DNA of 64,000 nucleotides, taken from contig CAXXVF010000002.1 in assembly GCA_963663605.2 (NCBI GenBank), positions 2,480,001 through 2,544,000 on the forward strand. Reading direction: 5' to 3'. The notes under the pieces are model-generated. The model was not told the DNA's origin. It saw only the letters and a list, made by a program, of their open reading frames with translations, and did no database searches. Within the stretch, counting starts at the first letter, position 1; each line of letters begins with the position of its first letter. The stretch is from Sporobacter sp963663605. Lineage in GTDB: Bacteria > Bacillota > Clostridia > Oscillospirales > Oscillospiraceae. This document shows positions 42,632 through 50,953 of the stretch, one piece after another. The position numbers and the translations under genes were made by a program.

Positions 42632-42672
42632 TACCAATCTGTGTTAATGAACCGTACGGACACTGCCCGGCC

Positions 42673-42726
42673 GGTTTCTCCACGCTTGCGCAGGCGGCTG
42701 AAAAGCCGGAGAAACCCCATGCGGGA
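42673..42726 (+). repeat. Inverted repeat in the gap before the ABC importer
   Basis: GGTTTCTCC (42673-42681) and GGAGAAACC (42718-42726) are perfect inverted copies with a 36-base spacer, which itself holds GGC-rich pairing. This could be an RNA hairpin in the leader of the binding protein gene. A second near-palindrome (GCGCAGATTTGCGC) lies directly before its AAGGAGG site. No known riboswitch consensus was recognised. Confidence 0.5.
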
Positions 42727-42772
42727 AAGCATTTATTTGAAAGCGCGCAGATTTGCGCAAGGAGGATTTATC

Positions 42773-43882
42773 ATGAAAAAAGTACTATCATTGTTGTTGG
42801 CGGTTTTATTGGTCTTCTCGCTGACGTCCTGCGCTGGGAATACGCAGGAGATCGCGGATGAGCCGTCCGCAGCCGATACGGCTGCGGCGACCGAAATGCC
42901 GGAAGAATCCGCATCGCCGGAAGAATCCGCATCGCCGGAAGAAACGGCGCAAACCGAAGAGCCCGCACAGGAGCCCGCCGAGAAACTGGCCGTCCGGGCT
43001 GGATTTTTAAAGGGTCCGACGGGGATCGGCGCGTCTTACCTGATGCAGCAGAGCGAAAACGGCGAAACCGCGCTCGACTATACGTTCACGATAGAATCGG
43101 ATCCGTCCATTATAACGAGCTCGGTCATTTCCGGCGATCTGGACATCGCGGCAGTCCCGACGAACGTCGCTTCCGTACTCTATAGCAAGACGGAAGGCGC
43201 TGTGAAAATCATTGCCATCAATACGCTCAGCGTCCTGTATATCCTTGAAAACGGCAGCAGCATCCAGTCCGTAGAAGACCTTGAGGGAAAAACGATTTAT
43301 GCAGTTGGCCAGGCGGCAAACCCCGAATATGTTTTGAATTATGTCCTCCGGCAGAATGGCCTGGAGCCGGGAGAGAACGTGACGATAGAGTACGGAGATC
43401 CGAGCGAGCTGGCGTCCAAAATGGCGGCAGGGGAATTGGAGGTCTGTATGCTTCCAGTGCCGATGTCTACGAGCGTCCTTGTTAAAAACGCCGACGTCCG
43501 CGTTGCGCTGAGCCTCGGAGACGAATGGGACGAAGCGTCACCGGACAGCACGCTGACGCAGGGCTGCATCGTTGTCCGCTCCGACATCGATAATCTTGAC
43601 GCCGTTGTGGAAAACTTTCTGAAAGACTATGAAGCTTCGGTCGCATATATGGCCGACAGTGCAAATATAGACGCGGCGGCGGAGCTGGCCGTCAAGTATG
43701 AAATTGTCCCTGCGGCAGCGATAGCCAAAGCGGCCATTCCCGACAGCGGCTTGATATTTATAGCCGGAGCTGATAGTATCAAAGAAACTCTGAACGGATA
43801 TTTTCAAATTCTGTTGGAAGCTGATCCTAAATCCATAGGGGGAGAAATGCCGGATGACGCCTTCTACTTCCAGAACGCGTAA
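42773..43882 (+). CDS. ABC transporter substrate-binding lipoprotein, NitT/TauT type
   Basis: The 369-residue lipoprotein has a lipobox ending in Cys20 (LVFSLTSC) and then a Glu/Ala/Ser-rich linker with a repeated EESASPE unit. The body is a periplasmic-binding fold: LKGPTGIGASYLM, a DLDIAAVPTNVASVLY segment, and LEGKTIYAVGQAANPEYVL, as in NitT/TauT/SsuA-type proteins. The ligand could be a sulfonate, thiamine precursor or similar small anion; the sequence does not decide. AAGGAGG precedes the ATG at 42773. Permease and ATPase genes follow with overlaps. Confidence 0.82.
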   Translation: MKKVLSLLLAVLLVFSLTSCAGNTQEIADEPSAADTAAATEMPEESASPEESASPEETAQTEEPAQEPAEKLAVRAGFLKGPTGIGASYLMQQSENGETALDYTFTIESDPSIITSSVISGDLDIAAVPTNVASVLYSKTEGAVKIIAINTLSVLYILENGSSIQSVEDLEGKTIYAVGQAANPEYVLNYVLRQNGLEPGENVTIEYGDPSELASKMAAGELEVCMLPVPMSTSVLVKNADVRVALSLGDEWDEASPDSTLTQGCIVVRSDIDNLDAVVENFLKDYEASVAYMADSANIDAAAELAVKYEIVPAAAIAKAAIPDSGLIFIAGADSIKETLNGYFQILLEADPKSIGGEMPDDAFYFQNA

Positions 43883-44618
43883 AATACTCAAAGCAATCGG
43901 CGCCCTGCTCTTTTGGGCGGCTGTTTGGGCGCTGGCATCCATGCGTGTGGGGCAGGAGCTGATCCTGCCCTCGCCGCTGGACGTCGCAGGAAAGCTTATG
44001 GAGCTCGGTGTGACCGTCCCGTTTTGGATTACAGCGGGACGGTCTTTACTCAACGTTTTTATCGGCTTCACAGTCGGCGTTGCCGCCGGCACGCTGTTGG
44101 CGTTTCTGACGGTTTTCGCATCGCCTGCCGACATGCTGCTGTCGCCGGCCATCCGCGTCGTCCGGGCGACGCCGGTGGCGTCGTTCATCATTCTGGCGCT
44201 TTTATGGCTCGGTAAAGCGCGCGTACCCGCGTTTGCCTCGGCGCTGATGGTGGCGCCGGTCATCTGGCAGGCAGTGTCCGCAGCATTGCACGATACGGAC
44301 AAAGATATTCTGGAAATGGCGCATATATACGGGTTTGGGAAGCTGAAAACACTGAAGCTTGTTTACATCCCGTCCATACGGACGCAATGGAGCGCTGCTT
44401 GCGCGACGGCGATGGGTCTGGCGTGGAAGTCCGGAATAGCCGCCGAAGTCATATGTCAGGTACGCCCGACGATCGGCGCATCGCTGTACAGTTCAAAGGT
44501 CTATCTTGAGACATCGGCACTTTTTGCGTGGACGGCCGTCGTCATATGCCTGAGCATAATCCTTGAAAACGTACTTTCCAGGCTTTTTGTCCGAAAGTGG
44601 GGGAGGGCGCCGGTATGA
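43854..44618 (+). CDS. ABC transporter permease, SsuC/TauC type
   Basis: The 254-residue permease has six hydrophobic segments and the BPD-type cytoplasmic loop EMAHIYGFGKLKTLKLVYIP, close to the EAA consensus. It overlaps the binding-protein gene by 29 bases and the ATPase gene by four bases. LILPSPLDV near residue 38 is a family marker. It imports the ligand of the lipoprotein upstream. Confidence 0.87.
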   Translation: MTPSTSRTRKILKAIGALLFWAAVWALASMRVGQELILPSPLDVAGKLMELGVTVPFWITAGRSLLNVFIGFTVGVAAGTLLAFLTVFASPADMLLSPAIRVVRATPVASFIILALLWLGKARVPAFASALMVAPVIWQAVSAALHDTDKDILEMAHIYGFGKLKTLKLVYIPSIRTQWSAACATAMGLAWKSGIAAEVICQVRPTIGASLYSSKVYLETSALFAWTAVVICLSIILENVLSRLFVRKWGRAPV

Positions 44619-45178
44619 TCGTGATCGATGCGCTTCGTTTTACGTACGGCGATAAAAAGGTATTCAACGGGCTGAGTCTCAGGCTTGGGGACGTCACGTG
44701 TATAACGGGGCAGTCCGGCTGCGGCAAAACGACGCTCCTGAAGCTCATCGCGGGCCTTGAAAAGCCGCAGGGCGGGACGATTACGGGCGTACCCGGCCGC
44801 GTGTCGTTCATGTTTCAGGAGGACCGGCTGCTGCCATGGTGTACGGCCAGAGAAAATGTCGCGGCCGTAATGGCTTCCGATGAAGCGGACAAAGCCGATT
44901 TCTGGCTCAGTCAGGTAGAATTGTCGGATTGCCGGGCCAGCTATCCCGGTAACATGTCCGGCGGACAGCGTCGGCGCGTCGCGCTCGCGCGCGCGCTGGC
45001 TTACGGCGGCGGACTGCTCATACTGGACGAACCGTTTAAGGGCTTTGATCCCGACCTTACGCAGCGCATGACGGGGCTTATCCTGTCACAGAACGTACCC
45101 GTTATCGCTTCCGTACACTCCAGAGAGGAAATCGGACGCATAGGCGGGGATGTCGTCAGGCTGGAATGCGCCGGATAA
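44615..45178 (+). CDS. ABC transporter ATP-binding protein, SsuB/TauB type, compact
   Basis: The 187-residue ATPase has Walker A GQSGCGKTTLLKLIAGLE, a Q-loop MFQEDRLLPW, signature MSGGQRRRVALARAL, Walker B LLILDEPFKGFD and the H-loop in ASVHSREE. It is about 50-60 residues shorter than SsuB because it ends soon after the H-loop. All catalytic motifs are intact, so it should be functional. GGGGGAGGG precedes the ATG, which overlaps the permease stop. Confidence 0.9.
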   Translation: MIVIDALRFTYGDKKVFNGLSLRLGDVTCITGQSGCGKTTLLKLIAGLEKPQGGTITGVPGRVSFMFQEDRLLPWCTARENVAAVMASDEADKADFWLSQVELSDCRASYPGNMSGGQRRRVALARALAYGGGLLILDEPFKGFDPDLTQRMTGLILSQNVPVIASVHSREEIGRIGGDVVRLECAG

Positions 45179-45180
45179 AA

Positions 45181-45215
45181 CGCAGGCTGCTTACTTTAAG
45201 CGCCTGCGCTTTTTA
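45181..45215 (+). terminator. Terminator of the ABC importer operon
   Basis: CGCAGGC (45181-45187) pairs with GCCTGCG (45202-45208), followed by CTTTTTATT. Confidence 0.78.
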
Positions 45216-45313
45216 TTCAGCATACTTTAATAACTACACGGGCAAGCTTTGAATGTGAATTTTGATATGGCTATTCCTTTCGTGGGATAATCGTATAAGT
45301 TGGAGGGATAAGT

Positions 45314-46309
45314 GTGTTCCCCGAAGCTGTGTATTACGAACCGGAGGCGCTTTCTTACCCGCTTGGCCGCCGGCTCAGGGAAAAATACGACAGTGTGTCT
45401 TGGACGGAGATCGAAAGCCACAACAGCATTCCAGCGCTTCAGAAAAGGCCGAACGCCGACTTCCCGCGCCTGAAGAAGCTGCTCATTGTCGGCGTGCGCA
45501 AGACACACAAATATGTGGAAAACCATAAGGTGTCCGACTTTCTGGTTCCATATACGTCGTCGGGCTGCAGTGTGATGTGCCTGTACTGCTATCTGGTCTG
45601 CAACTATAACAAATGCTCATATCTGCGCGTGTTCGTCAACCGCGAGCAGATGATGGAGCGACTTGTTAAGACTTCTCTGAAAGCCGACCGGCCGATGACG
45701 TTCGAGATCGGCTCGAACAGCGACCTGGTTTTGGAAAACACGGTGACGGACAACCTGCCGTGGACGATCGAGGAATTTGCGAAAATGGGAAAAGGGCATA
45801 TCACGTTCCCTACGAAGTTCGATATGGTTGAACCGTTGCTGGGCCTTGAGCATAAAGGCAAAACAATTTTCAGGATGAGCGTTAATCCCGACGAGATTAT
45901 CCGGCGTGTTGAGTACGGGACGTCGCAGCTGACGGACCGAATCCGGGCGCTCAACCGGATGAACGATGCGGGCTATAAGACGGGCCTTTTGATTGCGCCG
46001 GTCATTTTGTCGGACGACTGGCGGGCGCTGTACGGGGAACTGATCGAAAAACTCGCGGATGAATTGAGCGAGGGCGTAAAAAAATCAACCCCTATCGAAA
46101 TCATCTTCATGACATACAGCTATGTGCAAAACGCCATCAATACGGATGCCTTTCCGAATGCGCCGGTGCTTTTTGACAAGCAGCTTCAGACGGGCCGGGG
46201 ACGCGGTAAATACTGCTACAGAGATCCGGTGCGCGCCGAAGGCGAAGCGTTTTTAAGGGACCGCATCGAAAGGGTCCTGCCCCAAATGCGTATTCTATAT
46301 ATCGCGTGA
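45314..46309 (+). CDS. Spore photoproduct lyase-like radical SAM protein
   Basis: The 331-residue protein has the SAM cluster CSVMCLYC (Cys85, 89, 92), the preceding SDFLVPYTSSG, and the C-terminal GRGKYCYRDP and MRILYIA segments of the SPL family, which repairs UV-made spore photoproduct at germination. However, there is no cysteine between residue 101 and the KYC segment near the C-terminus, so the hydrogen-donating Cys (Cys141 in Bacillus) appears to be missing; the local sequence is FEIGSNSDL. The start is a GTG with GGAGG 7 bases upstream. It may be a paralogue with another substrate or use a different donor. Confidence 0.78.
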   Translation: MFPEAVYYEPEALSYPLGRRLREKYDSVSWTEIESHNSIPALQKRPNADFPRLKKLLIVGVRKTHKYVENHKVSDFLVPYTSSGCSVMCLYCYLVCNYNKCSYLRVFVNREQMMERLVKTSLKADRPMTFEIGSNSDLVLENTVTDNLPWTIEEFAKMGKGHITFPTKFDMVEPLLGLEHKGKTIFRMSVNPDEIIRRVEYGTSQLTDRIRALNRMNDAGYKTGLLIAPVILSDDWRALYGELIEKLADELSEGVKKSTPIEIIFMTYSYVQNAINTDAFPNAPVLFDKQLQTGRGRGKYCYRDPVRAEGEAFLRDRIERVLPQMRILYIA

Positions 46310-46418
46310 ACTGAAAACAGAAGGGCGTTGTGTCAACATCCACAAAAAAGGCGGAGCGGGTTTATGCGTTGTCACAAGCCCGCAAAGAAGAAAGCATGAA
46401 AATCCTGCCGGAAACGGA

Positions 46419-46447
46419 TTGCCGGCCCTTTAAATATAAGATACAAT
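46419..46447 (+). promoter_or_regulatory. Putative promoter of the purine permease gene
   Basis: TTGCCG (46419-46424), a 17-base spacer and TACAAT (46442-46447) lie about 37 bases before the ATG. No purine riboswitch consensus is visible in the interval 46310-46483, which otherwise holds a GCGGG/CCCGC hairpin near 46357-46383. Confidence 0.6.
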
Positions 46448-46483
46448 ATTTCTGGTTCCAAACAAAAAGAGAGGAAGGTTTTC

Positions 46484-47836
46484 ATGTTCAAGCTGAAAGA
46501 AAACGGCACGAATGTGCCAACCGAAATCATCGCGGGCGTTACGACATTCTTTACGATGGCGTATATAATCGTCGTCAATCCGAGAATTCTGGCTCTGGCC
46601 GGTATGGAATGGGGCGCCGTCTTTTTGGCGACAATCATCGCTGCGGTCATCGGTACGCTCGTTATGGGCCTTGTCGCCAACGTGCCGTATGCGCTGGCAC
46701 CGGGCATGGGGCTCAACGCGTTTTTTGTCTATACCGTTTGCGGTACGCTGGGTTTTTCCTGGCAGCAGGCGCTGTCAATGGTGTTTGTCTGCGGGATCGT
46801 CAACATCATTATTACGGTTACGAGACTCCGCAAAGCGATCATCAAGGCCATCCCAAAGAGCCTCCAGCATGCCATCAGCGGCGGTATCGGCGTTTTTATC
46901 GCCTATATAGGTCTCGTGGATTCGGGCCTGCTGCATTTTGGCGCAGGTGTGCCTGAAATGAGTATACTCAATCAGCCGCCGCTCTGGCTGTTTTTGATCG
47001 GGCTGTTTCTAATCATCATTCTCCTGCTGCTTAAAGTTAAAGGCGCGATCCTCATCGGGATCGTTGCAACTGCGCTGATTGGCATCCCCGTGGGGGTTAC
47101 CGCCCCGGGGGACACTGTCAGCTTCAGCGATTCACTGGCGGCTCTGCCGTCGACGCTGGGTGTAATTTTTACGGAAGAAGGGCTCGGCTCTCTGTTTTCA
47201 GAAGGTGCCAAGATTCCGATAGCGCTCGTGACGATCTTCGCATTCAGCCTGTCGGACACTTTTGACACGATCGGTACGTTTATCGGGACCGGCCGCCGGA
47301 GCGGTATCTTCAGCGAGGCGGACGAAAAAGCGCTGGAAGAAAACACGGGCTTTAAATCCAAGATGGACAAAGCGCTCTTTGCCGACTCCATTGCCACATC
47401 TGTCGGCGCCGTTTTCGGCACGTCCAACACCACGACATATATTGAAAGTGCCGCAGGCATCAGCGAAGGCGGACGCACGGGCCTGACAAACGTCGTCGTG
47501 GCGATCTGCTTTATTATCAGCGCGTTTCTCGCCGCGTTCGTGAGCGCTATCCCGATGGCAGCGACCGCGCCGGCGCTTGTAGTCGTAGGCGTCATGATGA
47601 TGTCCTCGTTCGTAGACATCAAATGGACCGCGCTTGAAGAAGCCGTCCCAGCGTTTTTTGCCGGGATTTTCATGGGCCTGTGCTATAACATTTCCTATGG
47701 TATTGCCGCAGCGTTTATCTTCTACTGCATCGTCAAGCTGGTCAAGAAAGAAATCAAAGGCACGCACCCGATCCTCTGGGTCTCGGCAGCGCTGTTTGTC
47801 CTGAACTTTGTGCTGCAGGCCCTCGTCACCGGATAA
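46484..47836 (+). CDS. NCS2/AzgA-type purine permease
   Basis: The 450-residue transporter has about 12-14 membrane helices. Markers are TEIIAGVTTFFTMAYIIVVN at the N-terminus, PYALAPGMGLNAFF, the SDTFDTIGTFIG segment and GTSNTTTYIESAAGISEGGR, all diagnostic of the AzgA/PbuG group that imports adenine, guanine or hypoxanthine by proton symport. AGAGGAAGG precedes the ATG. It converges with the uracil permease gene and shares a terminator with it. Confidence 0.93.
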   Translation: MFKLKENGTNVPTEIIAGVTTFFTMAYIIVVNPRILALAGMEWGAVFLATIIAAVIGTLVMGLVANVPYALAPGMGLNAFFVYTVCGTLGFSWQQALSMVFVCGIVNIIITVTRLRKAIIKAIPKSLQHAISGGIGVFIAYIGLVDSGLLHFGAGVPEMSILNQPPLWLFLIGLFLIIILLLLKVKGAILIGIVATALIGIPVGVTAPGDTVSFSDSLAALPSTLGVIFTEEGLGSLFSEGAKIPIALVTIFAFSLSDTFDTIGTFIGTGRRSGIFSEADEKALEENTGFKSKMDKALFADSIATSVGAVFGTSNTTTYIESAAGISEGGRTGLTNVVVAICFIISAFLAAFVSAIPMAATAPALVVVGVMMMSSFVDIKWTALEEAVPAFFAGIFMGLCYNISYGIAAAFIFYCIVKLVKKEIKGTHPILWVSAALFVLNFVLQALVTG

Positions 47837-47845
47837 GAAAAAGCT

Positions 47846-47888
47846 AAAAAAACAAAGAAGCCGCTTCAGGCGGCTTCTTTGTTTTTTT
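47846..47888 (+). terminator. Bidirectional terminator between the two permease genes
   Basis: A long perfect stem (AAAAAAACAAAGAAGCCGC with its complement, loop TTCAG) carries A- and T-runs on both flanks, so it serves the purine permease on the plus strand and the uracil permease on the minus strand. Confidence 0.94.
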
Positions 47889-47905
47889 AAGTTTATCGTG
47901 TTTGC

Positions 47906-49213
47906 CTATTTTGATTCCGGCACGTCATCGTCCCGGTCGTTTGTCAGTTTTGCTTTGTCTAAAAGCCAGAAGACCAGGCCAAGGATCATGCCGACGATTG
48001 TGGCGAGGATGACGCCGCTGAGCTCAAACTCGCCGAGCGGGATGAACGCGCCGCTCAGGCCAACGACGAAGACGACGGAGGTGAGCGCAAGGTTTCTGGA
48101 TTTGCTGTAGTCGACCTTTGCCTCAACGAGAAGCCGGAGGCCGGATGCGCCGATCATGCCGTAGAGCATAAAGCTCACGCCGCCGATGACGCACCAGGGG
48201 ATCGACTGGATAAGTGCCGATACAGGGCCGATAAAGGCCACAACGATGGAGATTACGGCAGCGCCGCCGATGACCCAGACGCTGTAGACCTTCGTCATGG
48301 CCATAACGCCGATATTTTCGCCGTACGTCGTCGTCGGAACGGCGCCGACAGCGCCCGAAATGGCAGTGGACAGGCCGTCGCCGAGCATGGAGCGGTGAAG
48401 GCCGGGTTCTTTTAAAAGGTCCTTCCCGACGATCTTACTCGTGACCAGCTGGTGCCCGATGTGTTCCGTAACGACGACGAGCAGCGCCGGCAGGATCATA
48501 AGAATAGCGTTAAACTCAAATTTTGGCGCCGTGAAGGTGGGAAGGACAAACAAATCAGCGGATTTGACGCCGGTCAGATCAACAAGACCGAAAGCCAGTG
48601 CGCTCAGGAATCCGATGACGATGGCAATAAGGATAGGGATGACGGCGAAAAATTTGCGGAAGCATACCGAGCCGAATATGGCGACAAATAGCGTGATGCA
48701 GAATACGATGACATTCCTGTAGTCGATTGTGGCAAGATCGACGCCTGAAACCGGCAAGCCGCCGTTTGAAGCCGCCGATCCGGCCAGACCAAGGCCAATC
48801 AATGCGACGATGGGACCCATAGCTGCCGGTGGCAGTACGATATCGATCCATTTTGTCCCGACAAACTTGATGATGATAGCAACAAGGGCCATTGCAAGAC
48901 CGACTACCACAAACGCTCCGAGCGCCAGTGGGTATTTTGCAATATCCGTGCTTCCGGGGTTGCCGATAATCAGTGCAACGGGCGCAAGAAAAGCAAAGCT
49001 GGAGCCGAGATAGGCCGGCGCTTTGCCCTTCGTGAGGAGGATAAATAAAAGTGTGCCGAAACCGTTCATAAAAAGAACGATGCCGGGATCGATTCCGAAA
49101 AGAATCGGGACCAGCACGGATGCGCCGAACATGGCAAAAAGGTGCTGAAAACTCAAGGCAAGCCCTTGACCAATTGGTACGCGTTCATCTACCTGGATGA
49201 TTCTATTTTGCAA
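47906..49213 (-). CDS. Uracil/xanthine permease, NCS2 family (UraA-like)
   Basis: The 435-residue protein has about 14 membrane helices. Markers are the VPIGQGLALSFQHLFAMFGA N-terminus, the ATIDYRNV segment, VVTEHIGHQLVTSK with the substrate-coordinating Glu-His, GDGLSTAISGAVGAVPTTTY and NIGVMAMTKVYSVW. This fits UraA/PyrP better than xanthine carriers. The TTG at 49213 is preferred because AGGGAG lies 9 bases upstream; a GTG at 49222 would sit on the ribosome site. A TATAAT box is present at 49248-49243 on the minus strand. Confidence 0.9.
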   Translation of the reverse strand: MQNRIIQVDERVPIGQGLALSFQHLFAMFGASVLVPILFGIDPGIVLFMNGFGTLLFILLTKGKAPAYLGSSFAFLAPVALIIGNPGSTDIAKYPLALGAFVVVGLAMALVAIIIKFVGTKWIDIVLPPAAMGPIVALIGLGLAGSAASNGGLPVSGVDLATIDYRNVIVFCITLFVAIFGSVCFRKFFAVIPILIAIVIGFLSALAFGLVDLTGVKSADLFVLPTFTAPKFEFNAILMILPALLVVVTEHIGHQLVTSKIVGKDLLKEPGLHRSMLGDGLSTAISGAVGAVPTTTYGENIGVMAMTKVYSVWVIGGAAVISIVVAFIGPVSALIQSIPWCVIGGVSFMLYGMIGASGLRLLVEAKVDYSKSRNLALTSVVFVVGLSGAFIPLGEFELSGVILATIVGMILGLVFWLLDKAKLTNDRDDDVPESK

Positions 49214-49429
49214 GAACACCACTCCCTTTCTTAAATCGGCTTATTATACCACATCATATGGTAACAAATAAACATAAAATTTCAATATATTGACGAAAAA
49301 ACGGTGAAAAACGCGAAAAGTCCTGAAACTGTCCCGGAGTTTTCCGTGTTTCAGAAACGGTTGCTTTTCGTGCTGGAAATGTGATAAATTAATGGCATTG
49401 AAAATAAAGGAAAAGGGGTGCCTCAAGCA

Positions 49430-49894
49430 ATGAAAATTGGTATTATTGTCTATTCAAAAACAGGCAATACGCGGTCCGTCGCCGGAAAACTGAAGGATGC
49501 GTTGTCGGACGCCGGGAACGAAGTCGTGCTTGATGAAGTGACGACAGCCGGTGAGCCGGGTTCTACGCCTGATAAGACCGAACTGAAAAACGTACCGGAA
49601 ACCAAAGACTATGAAGCCGTAATCATTGCCGCTCCCGTTTGGGCGTTTTCTCTGGCATCCGTTATGAAACTTTACTTAAACAAGGTGCAGACGCTTGAAG
49701 GGAAAAAAGTCGGAGTGTTTGTTACGCAGTCGTTTAAAAAACCCTGGCTTGGCGGCAACAGAGCGATCAAATGGATGAAACGGTCCTGTGAGGCAAAAAA
49801 CGGCGACGTATGCAAAACCGGCGTCATCAACTGGACAAACACGCAGCGGGAGGCACAGATTGACGCACTGGTAAAAGACTTCTCGCAGCTGTAA
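49430..49894 (+). CDS. Flavodoxin
   Basis: The 154-residue protein has the FMN phosphate loop YSKTGNTRSVA at residues 8-18, the VIIAAPVWAFSLASVM segment around the isoalloxazine ring, and GKKVGVFVTQSFK. It is a small soluble electron carrier, probably replacing ferredoxin under iron limitation. The ATG at 49430 fits AAGGGGTG upstream. A weak promoter (TTGCTT, 18 bases, TAAATT) lies at 49361-49390. Confidence 0.85.
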   Translation: MKIGIIVYSKTGNTRSVAGKLKDALSDAGNEVVLDEVTTAGEPGSTPDKTELKNVPETKDYEAVIIAAPVWAFSLASVMKLYLNKVQTLEGKKVGVFVTQSFKKPWLGGNRAIKWMKRSCEAKNGDVCKTGVINWTNTQREAQIDALVKDFSQL

Positions 49895-49902
49895 AAAAGC
49901 AT

Positions 49903-49939
49903 AAAAAACGCTGCCGGCCAGCCGCCGGCAGCGTTTTTT
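49903..49939 (+). terminator. Bidirectional terminator between flavodoxin and the DUF4340 gene
   Basis: AAAAAACGCTGCCGGC pairs with GCCGGCAGCGTTTTTT (16 bp) around a 5-base loop, with A/T-runs at both ends. Confidence 0.95.
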
Positions 49940-49942
49940 CTT

Positions 49943-50953
49943 TTATCGGGCGGCTCCCATGATTTCCAGAGCTTCATACAGCAAAGCGGTCTTGTCGCTT
50001 GAGAGTATGTTGACTTGACTGGAATCGGCGAGCCGTGCGTAGTTCCCGCTTTCGTCGGGGAGCGGCTGGCCGATTTCAAGGACGGCGGTTTCACTCGTTT
50101 CACTATCAGTAGCCGTATAATCGACCGTTACTGTTAATTCAGGAGCCGACAAACCGAATGACGCGTCATCAGCCGGATTGAATGCGGCGCAGGATGTGAA
50201 GGATGCGCCGCCGAGCGCCGACAGGACGTTGGCGACATATATGGCCGCGCTTTCCGTGCCGTCTGAAAGGAGGTAATCGTCGGCCGACGTATACGCTGCG
50301 CCCTCAACGATAAACCAGGTGATCGAGCCGTCCCGCTCATTATACTTGTCCAGGATGAGCGACCGTTCGCCGGAAGCAAGGGTGATCCTGTCGATCGTCG
50401 ATTCGCTGAGCGTCGGGATCGTGTCCAGCGTGATCATATTCAGAATGTCCGGTTCGAGATAACCTACAAGCGATGCGTCTATAGTATAGATCTCGCCGCC
50501 GCCGTTTTCCATGGCGTAGTAATTATCACCACTCATACTACCGATGAGGAGGGTGAGCGGATTCCCGTTATTGTCGGAAACCATGATTTTATATGCCGGC
50601 GCGACCAGGCCATAGACGGATAAATCATCGGGCGCGTCGAATGCACGTATTGCACTCAGGGTATAAAGCGCGGAGGACAGGCTTGAAACGGATGTCTGCT
50701 TAAGGGGGAAGTCGCGGTCTCCGTCATAATACCATGTCGTTTCCTCCCGCGTAAAAGACAGCGTTGAACCGGCTGTTTCATATGCGATTGTCAAAGGGGC
50801 TTCCCAGCTTGACGGATAAATACGCACCGTGTCCGTTTCGGCGCTTTCCTTTTTGGCTACATTGGCGTTGTGAACGGTTACGCCGACGTAAGCGCCGATA
50901 CAGACGATAAGAACGGCGGACAGAACGATCAGGGTCTTTGCCTTTTTTTTCAT
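49943..50953 (-). CDS. DUF4340 domain protein, ABC-system accessory
   Basis: The 336-residue protein has one N-terminal membrane helix (KTLIVLSAVLIVCIGAYVGV) and a long extracytoplasmic part with repeated beta-strand units of the DUF4340 kind (SLSSALYTLSAIRAFDAPDD, YGLVAPAYKIMV). It begins at 50953, where its ATG overlaps the stop of the GldG-like gene. DUF4340 proteins are regularly encoded after GldG-like genes and probably work in the same complex. The start at 51037 read from an open frame is not used. Confidence 0.82.
   Translation of the reverse strand: MKKKAKTLIVLSAVLIVCIGAYVGVTVHNANVAKKESAETDTVRIYPSSWEAPLTIAYETAGSTLSFTREETTWYYDGDRDFPLKQTSVSSLSSALYTLSAIRAFDAPDDLSVYGLVAPAYKIMVSDNNGNPLTLLIGSMSGDNYYAMENGGGEIYTIDASLVGYLEPDILNMITLDTIPTLSESTIDRITLASGERSLILDKYNERDGSITWFIVEGAAYTSADDYLLSDGTESAAIYVANVLSALGGASFTSCAAFNPADDASFGLSAPELTVTVDYTATDSETSETAVLEIGQPLPDESGNYARLADSSQVNILSSDKTALLYEALEIMGAAR

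Noticed and set aside
42632..42772. TPP riboswitch before the NitT/TauT-type importer (as for thiamine-precursor transporters)
   Set aside because: The CTGAGA and ACC-CTGATC-type conserved blocks are not present.
46310..46483. Purine riboswitch before the purine permease
   Set aside because: The conserved three-way-junction sequences are not visible; only a promoter-like pair and a small hairpin are seen.
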